Below are positions 59,126 through 64,000 of a stretch of DNA of 64,000 nt, in pieces. The translations under genes and the position numbers were made by a program. How positions within the stretch are numbered: the stretch's first letter is position 1; every line of letters starts with the position of its first letter. The stretch is from Streptomyces sp. TBY4 (GTDB taxonomy: Bacteria; Actinomycetota; Actinomycetes; Streptomycetales; Streptomycetaceae). The DNA lies in NCBI RefSeq assembly GCF_024213195.1, contig NZ_JANAVF010000019.1, positions 62,001 through 126,000 of the forward strand. Direction: 5' to 3'. The notes beneath the pieces were generated by a model. It was given only the letters and a program-made list of their open reading frames with translations. It did not search any database and was not told where the DNA came from.

Positions 59126-59157
59126 GGCGAGGCCCACGGAATTCCGAGGGCCTCGCC
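59126..59157. terminator. Hairpin GGCGAGGCCC / GGGCCTCGCC
   Basis: A perfect 10-bp stem lies 4 bp past the end of the holin-like gene on the minus strand and 6 bp past the small plus-strand frame, so it can serve both directions. Confidence 0.85.
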
Positions 59158-59161
59158 TTGA

Positions 59162-59443
59162 TCAGTCGTCCACGACGGTCAGCTGTCCGCCGCCCGGACT
59201 GGTGCTCGTGGGCGGATCACTGCGGTACAGCCAGTTCGGCAGCAGGTTGTGCACGACGGGCAGTGCCATCACCCTGGTGACGGCACCGGTTACCGCGAGG
59301 GCGACAGCGACGCCCGCAGCGGTCTGAGGAATGCCCGCCGCATCCACGATCAGCGGGAAACCGGCTGCCAGACCCAGAAGGGTCTGGAATGCCGTACGGA
59401 TCGTTCTCTGGTTCGCATCGGACGCGCTGCGCGACTTGGTCAC
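59162..59443 (-). CDS. Holin-like membrane protein
   Basis: A GTG start overlapping the amidase stop by 4 bp gives 93 residues with two hydrophobic segments (FQTLLGLAAGFPLIVDAAGI and GVAVALAVTGAVTRVMALPV) and a charged tail. Position after the amidase, small size and topology fit a phage holin. Confidence 0.78.
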   Translation of the reverse strand: MTKSRSASDANQRTIRTAFQTLLGLAAGFPLIVDAAGIPQTAAGVAVALAVTGAVTRVMALPVVHNLLPNWLYRSDPPTSTSPGGGQLTVVDD

Positions 59444-60192
59444 TTCGGTACCTTCAGCTTCTGCCCGGGGTGGATCACGTAGGGGGAGAGGATGTCGTTC
59501 TCGCGCGCCAGGGCGAGCCAGTTCACGCCGAGCTGCTGTCCGATGCCGGACAGGGTTTCACCGCTGCGGACGGTGTAGAGGTTGGAGCCCTTGCCGGGCG
59601 ACCCCGCGAGGCGTCCGGCGATGCGCTGGCGCAGGCCCGACATGGCGAAGCCCTTCGGGTCGACCTTGCCGGGCTGCCACTCCTTGTGCCCGATCACGCT
59701 GGCCGCTCCCCACTTGTGAGCACGGCAGATCGCGGCGGAGACCTTCTCGATGGCCTCCAGCTGTGCCCCCGGCCAGGGATCCGCGCCGTCGCCGAGGTTC
59801 TCGCACTCGAAGCCGTAGAAGGCGGTGTTGCCATCGGCGTCTGCTTCGTTCGCAGCCGGCAGTGCTCGTTCCGCGATCACCGCGGCCAGAACGTCGGAGT
59901 CGCCGGCCCCGGCGTGATTCGCCCGGCCGTTGCCGATCAGGTAGACGGTGCCGGCCTTGGCGATGACACCGTGGCAGAGAGGGCCCGGGAGGCCCGAGTA
60001 GCCGTTCTCGCAGATGCTGACCGTGTTCGCGGTGCCGGACGTCACCGTGTGGTGGATCATCACGCCGCGGACCGGGCCCCAAGGTCCCTTGTGGTTCCGG
60101 TTGTGGGTGCGCCAACCGGGGCGCTCGACGACGTGCACGCCCTCAGCGCGCAGCGCCGCCACGAGTGCCTCAGCACTCAGAGGTGTAGCCAT
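59440..60192 (-). CDS. Phage endolysin: N-acetylmuramoyl-L-alanine amidase with LysM domain
   Basis: The ATG at 60192 gives 250 residues; the frame extends to 60279 without support. The amidase_2 domain has GVMIHHTVTSG, ENGYSGLPGPLCHGVIAKAG, NTAFYGFECENLGDG and VIGHKEWQPGKVDPKGF, with zinc-ligand histidines in HHT and GHKEW. A C-terminal LysM domain binds the cell wall: LYTVRSGETLSGIGQQLGVN, then LSPYVIHPGQKLKVP. It cleaves the amide bond between muramic acid and L-alanine at lysis. Confidence 0.93.
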   Translation of the reverse strand: MATPLSAEALVAALRAEGVHVVERPGWRTHNRNHKGPWGPVRGVMIHHTVTSGTANTVSICENGYSGLPGPLCHGVIAKAGTVYLIGNGRANHAGAGDSDVLAAVIAERALPAANEADADGNTAFYGFECENLGDGADPWPGAQLEAIEKVSAAICRAHKWGAASVIGHKEWQPGKVDPKGFAMSGLRQRIAGRLAGSPGKGSNLYTVRSGETLSGIGQQLGVNWLALARENDILSPYVIHPGQKLKVPK

Positions 60193-60248
60193 GTTCGAAT
60201 CTCGGATTCTCCCGCGCCCAAGATCAAAAAAGGCAGGCGGAGCCCGCG

Positions 60249-60614
60249 TTAGCGAGCCGTGCCCTGCGTGACCAGCCACAGCTGGAGCACCATCAGCAGA
60301 AGCGGCGCCACGAACGACGAGAGCACCAGGCGGCGAGTTGCCGCCGCCTGCGCCTGGTCCTCGCGGCGCTGCTGCTCCGCCCGTTCGGCAACCTGGTCGT
60401 GCTCGCCGCGGAGTCCAGCAAGAGCCGCCTCGACGGCACCGATGCGCTGCTCCGTCGCCCGCTGGTCAGCCCGGTACACGTCCTGGGTAACCACCTGGTC
60501 GAGCCGTGCCGCCAGATGGGCAAGGTCTCCTCGCAGGTCCTCGCGGAGCTGCGAAACCGCGCGGTGCAGCTCCCACAGCGTCGGTTCTGCGCTCGGCGGC
60601 ACGGACACGGACAT
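60249..60614 (-). CDS. Coiled-coil protein with C-terminal membrane segment
   Basis: The ATG at 60614 with GGAGTG gives 121 residues. HRAVSQLREDLRGDLAHLAA, then EQRIGAVEAALAGLRGEHDQ, is a coiled coil ending in one membrane segment (LVLSSFVAPLLLMVLQLWLV). It lies between tail and lysis genes. Proteins of this design occur as tail-associated or lysis-accessory proteins in actinophages. Confidence 0.7.
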   Translation of the reverse strand: MSVSVPPSAEPTLWELHRAVSQLREDLRGDLAHLAARLDQVVTQDVYRADQRATEQRIGAVEAALAGLRGEHDQVAERAEQQRREDQAQAAATRRLVLSSFVAPLLLMVLQLWLVTQGTAR

Positions 60615-60766
60615 CACTCCTGACGGCCCCGCGCGCCTGAAGTCGATCGTACGTGCGCGGGCAGGACGCCCCTGGCGCTGACCTCCTGCCTCCCAAACCA
60701 GTGGGCTGTCGAGGGCCAAGGCGCCCGGGGGCGGGCCCGGAGACAATCCTGCGGCCCACCCCTCCA

Positions 60767-63700
60767 CTACTTCACGTAGGTGACCTTCAGCTGCGGCGGG
60801 TACCCCTGGCCGACACCGTGAGCACGTCCGTAGTACGTGCTGTCTGTGCTGTTCGGGTCCAGAGCGACCCCTCTCCACTTCGTCTCGTCGAAGACGCTCG
60901 TGATGTCGATCCACCGGCCCTCGTTACGGCGAAACGACACGCTCACCGCCTCGCCGTCGCTGCTGAAGCTCCCCGGCCGCGAGCTGTGGCTGTGCGCCTT
61001 GATGACCGCCGTGCCGCCAGCTGCGTAGTACCAGTGCTCGAAGTACACGTACAGCTGAACCTTCTCGATCTTGGCGCCGCTCAAGTCGGTGCTCAGCGAT
61101 GCCGGGAAGCCGACGAGCGAGGCGGTGAGACCGTTGGTGCTCGAGTAGTAGCCCTGGAGCATCTGGTTGCCGTGGTAGCTGCTGTACCCGCCCCGGTTGG
61201 TGTAAGTACCCGACCATGCCGCGCTGTACGTCTTCTCGTACCGCTGGGTCACGGGCTTCGTCGGCTCCGTCCCGCCACCGGCACCACCGCGGTTGAATTC
61301 GCCGGTGTTTGCGATGGCCCGGCCGACGTCCTCGACGTACATTGTCGCCGGGAACCCGCCGCCCCCGAAAAGAGCGACGGTCCCGCCCGCCGCTCCCCAC
61401 CGCCACATGAAGGAGCTGAGGAAGCGATGGTTACCGGCGCCCAAGGTGGCACCGGAGGCCATCAGCTCAAGGCGAAGCCGCTGCCAGCCGCCACCTGCCG
61501 GGACCACGGTGCTCTGGAGTTGTTTAGAGGTGACGGTCGGGGCCGCCGTCCCGCCGTCGCGGAGAAGCAGCAACAGCTCGCCTCCGGCAGCGGAAGGATC
61601 CGCGTAGGCGTCGACGACGATGCGGTACTGCCGGTCCGCTTGGAGGCGGACGGGCAGCTCGATGTAACCGGTCTCCGTATCCATGGCAGCCTGCACCCCG
61701 GCGGTCGTTGTGTGCACGGCGATGATGCCGCGCGCCAAGTCGGAGAGCTGTGTCTCCAGCTTCTCGCCGTTGACGGATAGCACACCAGCCACGGACACGT
61801 CGTTGAACGCACCGTGCCCGTTCTGGTTGATCGTGGCCACGGGGACGCCGTCGTTGGCGATCGTCAGGTACTGCGGCCTTCCAGTGACCAGCGAGATCGA
61901 CTCCTCACCGTCCTGGTCGTACAGCCGCAGCCCTTCGGGGCTTATCTCGGCACGGGCACCGGAGCTCGTGGACGACAGCACCAGCCGGATCACCACGTTG
62001 TCGAACGTGACCGTGCCGGCCGTCGCGTCGTTGACCGCGACCCGCATGCGGCCTGTGACGGTCTGAGCGGGGGCAACCAAGTTGGCGTTGCCGGACATGA
62101 ACAGCCAGCCCTTGCCCGCCGCACCGCTCGCGCTGCCCACCGTGCTGTAGCCCAGCGTCGCGCCAGCAGCATCCTCCCAGCGGACGTACACCGTCGCGTT
62201 CCTGCCCACCCAGTCCGCGCTGATCTGGTAGTCGGCGGCCGCCCAGATCCGCATGCCGGGCGTCGCGGAGAACAGCCCGAGCGTGAGCGTCCGGTCCGTA
62301 GCCGTCGCCGCCGTGCAGTCGGCACGCAACGCCTTCGGGGTGTCGCGGCCGGGGGCGACGATGCTCCACCCGCCGCTCACAGCAGCCCGCTTCAACGAGA
62401 CGTCAACCTCGAAGCTGCCGTCAGCCACCAAGTTGCCGTCGACCCCGAGCGCGATCTTGTCGGCGGTGATCGTGCCCGCCTTGATGTGGATGGCCTCAAC
62501 GGAGCCCGCCGCGATCGCCGAAGCCGTCACCGAGTTCACGGCCAGCTTCTCCGCCGTAATCGCCAGCGCGGCCACCTTGTCCGCAGTGATGGAGGAGGCA
62601 GCGATCTTCTCCGCCGTCACCGTCAACGCCGCGAGCTTGTCCGTGGTGATCGAACCCGCGAAGACCTTCGGGGAGGTGATCGCCCCGTCCGCGATCTGTA
62701 CGCCGGCCACGATCGGCCGGACGCAGGCGTTGTCCCACCACAACGTTCCCGCCGTGCTAGCGCCGGACTCGACCCGCGCACGGGCACGGACCGCGCCGTC
62801 CGGTGCCGTGACGGTGGCCGACAAACGGGCCCACTGCCCGCGCACCGGGCTTGTCGTGCGGGCCTTGCTGTAGCTGAGGATCTTCCCGTCCGCGGCCTCC
62901 CACCGCATGTGGAAGCTGATCTCCGCTCCCGCCCAGTCCTCGGAGGCGAAGTAGTCGCTGGCCAGGTAGAGCTGATCTCCAGGGGTGGCCGGGAGCAGAG
63001 TGAGGTCCACCGCGCGGTACACGGCTGTCGCGGACACGGCGTCGATGCGCAGCGACGCAGGGGACCCGTTCCCGCGGGTCTTGTCCTGGGTCGCGTAGGG
63101 GATGGTCGCCGTCAGGGCCACGGTCGGGGCGCCCTCGAAGGATGGGTCCGCGAGGATGTTCGCGGTGCCGACCACGGTCAGCTTGTCTGTGGTGATCGCG
63201 CCAGCGACGACGTGCCCGGCAGACACCGAGGCGGCCTGGAGCTCCCGGCCGCTGATCGTGTCCGCGGCGACCTTGCCCGCCGTCACAGAATCCGTCGCGA
63301 GGGCGCCCGTCGTCACCGACCCCGAGACGAGGTTGCTGCTGTCGACGATGCCCGTCTTGAGGATCTCGACCGTAACCGCGTCCACCTGCATGATCCCGGT
63401 CGAGCTGCTCGAACCCGTCGGGGTGGATTCGTAGTTGAGGAAGAGGAACGGCACCAGGAAGCGCACCTGGTCGTGGAGCTTGCCCGGGGCACGCGGGTCC
63501 GGACAGACCCCTGCCGTTCCGGTCACCCCGGCCGGCGCACGGCCGCGCAGATAGCCGGTGAACACCTGCCACCCCGCACCGGCGTCCAAGGGAGTCCGGG
63601 ATGCCGCGCAGTAGTAGTGGGTGCCCGTCGAGTTGGCTCCGGTGCGGTTCACCATCGTGGTGCCGTCCGCTGCGAACCCCATCACGCCCACGTACAGGTC

Positions 63701-64000
63701 ATCGGTCCCGGACGCGGATGGACTGGTCGTCCGCACTCGCGCTGACACCCGGTAGAGGGTGTCGGGGTCGTACGGGATCGGCGTGGTCCCGCGCACCACG
63801 GCGTAGCCGCTGGCCTGGCCGACAGTCCGCCCGGTCGGGGCGTCCAGGACACCCGTCAGGAACTCCCACTTGGCCCCAGCCCCCACCGCGACCTGAGCCC
63901 ACGCCGCCGGGTCACCGAGCGCGTCCACGTAGTGCTGGGTGATGCCGTCCGACAAGGCGCCACCGAGTGCGTTCAGGGTGACGGCGCCCGAGCTGATCTT
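60767..64000 (-). CDS. Large phage minor tail protein with repeated receptor-binding modules, N-terminus outside window
   Basis: The frame is open from the right edge (KISSGAVTLNALGGALSDGI) to a stop at 60767, so at least 1077 residues are visible. Repeated short beta-helix units run through the middle (KLAALTVTAEKIAASSITAD, then KVAALAITAEKLAVNSVTAS). Two similar jelly-roll modules begin ILADPSFEGAPTVALTATIP and NLVADGSFEVDVSLKRAAVS. The C-terminus has PPQLKVTYVK. This layout is typical of siphovirus tail-tip or fibre proteins that bind the cell surface. TTG 63955 is an internal codon, not the start. Confidence 0.88.
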   Translation of the reverse strand, partial: KISSGAVTLNALGGALSDGITQHYVDALGDPAAWAQVAVGAGAKWEFLTGVLDAPTGRTVGQASGYAVVRGTTPIPYDPDTLYRVSARVRTTSPSASGTDDLYVGVMGFAADGTTMVNRTGANSTGTHYYCAASRTPLDAGAGWQVFTGYLRGRAPAGVTGTAGVCPDPRAPGKLHDQVRFLVPFLFLNYESTPTGSSSSTGIMQVDAVTVEILKTGIVDSSNLVSGSVTTGALATDSVTAGKVAADTISGRELQAASVSAGHVVAGAITTDKLTVVGTANILADPSFEGAPTVALTATIPYATQDKTRGNGSPASLRIDAVSATAVYRAVDLTLLPATPGDQLYLASDYFASEDWAGAEISFHMRWEAADGKILSYSKARTTSPVRGQWARLSATVTAPDGAVRARARVESGASTAGTLWWDNACVRPIVAGVQIADGAITSPKVFAGSITTDKLAALTVTAEKIAASSITADKVAALAITAEKLAVNSVTASAIAAGSVEAIHIKAGTITADKIALGVDGNLVADGSFEVDVSLKRAAVSGGWSIVAPGRDTPKALRADCTAATATDRTLTLGLFSATPGMRIWAAADYQISADWVGRNATVYVRWEDAAGATLGYSTVGSASGAAGKGWLFMSGNANLVAPAQTVTGRMRVAVNDATAGTVTFDNVVIRLVLSSTSSGARAEISPEGLRLYDQDGEESISLVTGRPQYLTIANDGVPVATINQNGHGAFNDVSVAGVLSVNGEKLETQLSDLARGIIAVHTTTAGVQAAMDTETGYIELPVRLQADRQYRIVVDAYADPSAAGGELLLLLRDGGTAAPTVTSKQLQSTVVPAGGGWQRLRLELMASGATLGAGNHRFLSSFMWRWGAAGGTVALFGGGGFPATMYVEDVGRAIANTGEFNRGGAGGGTEPTKPVTQRYEKTYSAAWSGTYTNRGGYSSYHGNQMLQGYYSSTNGLTASLVGFPASLSTDLSGAKIEKVQLYVYFEHWYYAAGGTAVIKAHSHSSRPGSFSSDGEAVSVSFRRNEGRWIDITSVFDETKWRGVALDPNSTDSTYYGRAHGVGQGYPPQLKVTYVK

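Larger units (their letters stand above)
32823..64000. mobile_element. Integrated siphovirus-like prophage, left end near tRNA-Arg, right end outside window
   Basis: From the tRNA to the window edge nearly all genes are minus-strand, tightly packed and often overlapping by 4 bp. They include tail, holin-like and LysM amidase genes, a Sak4-like ATPase, a Cas4/RecB-type nuclease, a replication initiator-like gene and many small phage-type unknowns. No integrase, terminase, portal or capsid gene is present, so these must lie to the right. The exact left boundary is not proven because the second attachment site is outside the window. Several genes in 51.9-58.8 kb look like cargo rather than phage functions. 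Confidence 0.85.

Noticed and set aside
63955..64000. TTG at 63955 as start of the tail protein
   Set aside because: The frame continues to the window edge with typical repeat sequence (KISSGAVTLNALGGAL), so the gene is simply cut.

Overview
The window comes from a Streptomyces-type actinomycete chromosome. The evidence is very high GC, GTG starts, XRE/DUF5753 regulators with DUF397 partners, FbiC (deazaflavin/F420 biosynthesis), an ECF41-type sigma factor, a stand-alone GPP34 protein and long secreted multidomain enzymes. All calls are made by eye from translated sequence; no database search was run.

Chromosomal part (1 to about 32.8 kb). In order: a partial VOC protein; an ECF41 sigma factor behind a LysE exporter; an acetyltransferase; a lipoprotein; a DUF397/XRE pair with a divergent RsbW-like ATPase; a RelE/Phd toxin-antitoxin pair; an F420-type oxidoreductase; an ADP-ribosylglycohydrolase; a secreted I36 inhibitor; a secreted tyrosine phosphatase; fbiC; an SDR; about 700 bp of Streptomyces-style intergenic repeats; a PLP aminotransferase; a second XRE and DUF397 pair; GPP34; a D,D-carboxypeptidase with a very long repetitive cytoplasmic tail; a polytopic membrane protein; a LuxR-type regulator; and several small unknowns. 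A secreted RHS-like phospholipase A2, a subtilisin with an FG-GAP-like C-terminus and a TagD-like cytidylyltransferase come last.

Prophage part (tRNA-Arg(CCU) at 32.8 kb to the right edge). Nearly every gene is on the minus strand, so transcription runs right to left. The right end holds a tail protein cut by the window edge, a coiled-coil membrane protein, a LysM amidase and a holin-like protein. Next come cargo genes (51.9-58.8 kb): a HAD hydrolase, an XRE-TPR regulator, a recombinase-like protein, a tiny membrane peptide, an ATP-grasp ligase, a nucleotidyltransferase, a divergent cysteinyl-tRNA synthetase and a 2OG-Fe(II) oxygenase. The early region (33.2-50.6 kb) carries a replication initiator-like protein, a Cas4/RecB-type nuclease, a Sak4/RecA-like ATPase, a WhiB-like protein, a DUF3560 protein, a ParB-like protein, a PAPS-reductase-like protein, a truncated adenine methylase and many small unknowns. 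No integrase, terminase, portal or capsid gene lies in the window, so the element continues beyond 64 kb.

Two things stand out. First, the early region is divided into seven transcription units, each headed by a near-identical promoter (TTGACA/C, 15-16 bp, TAGAAT inside a fixed TAGTAGAATT core). A second repeated element, GTAGTGGCCTA with an inverted copy, sits in four early intergenic sites. Second, the cargo operon joins a complete but divergent CysRS to an ATP-grasp ligase, a nucleotidyltransferase and an oxygenase. I know of no described system with this composition, and it is the best candidate here for an undescribed pathway.
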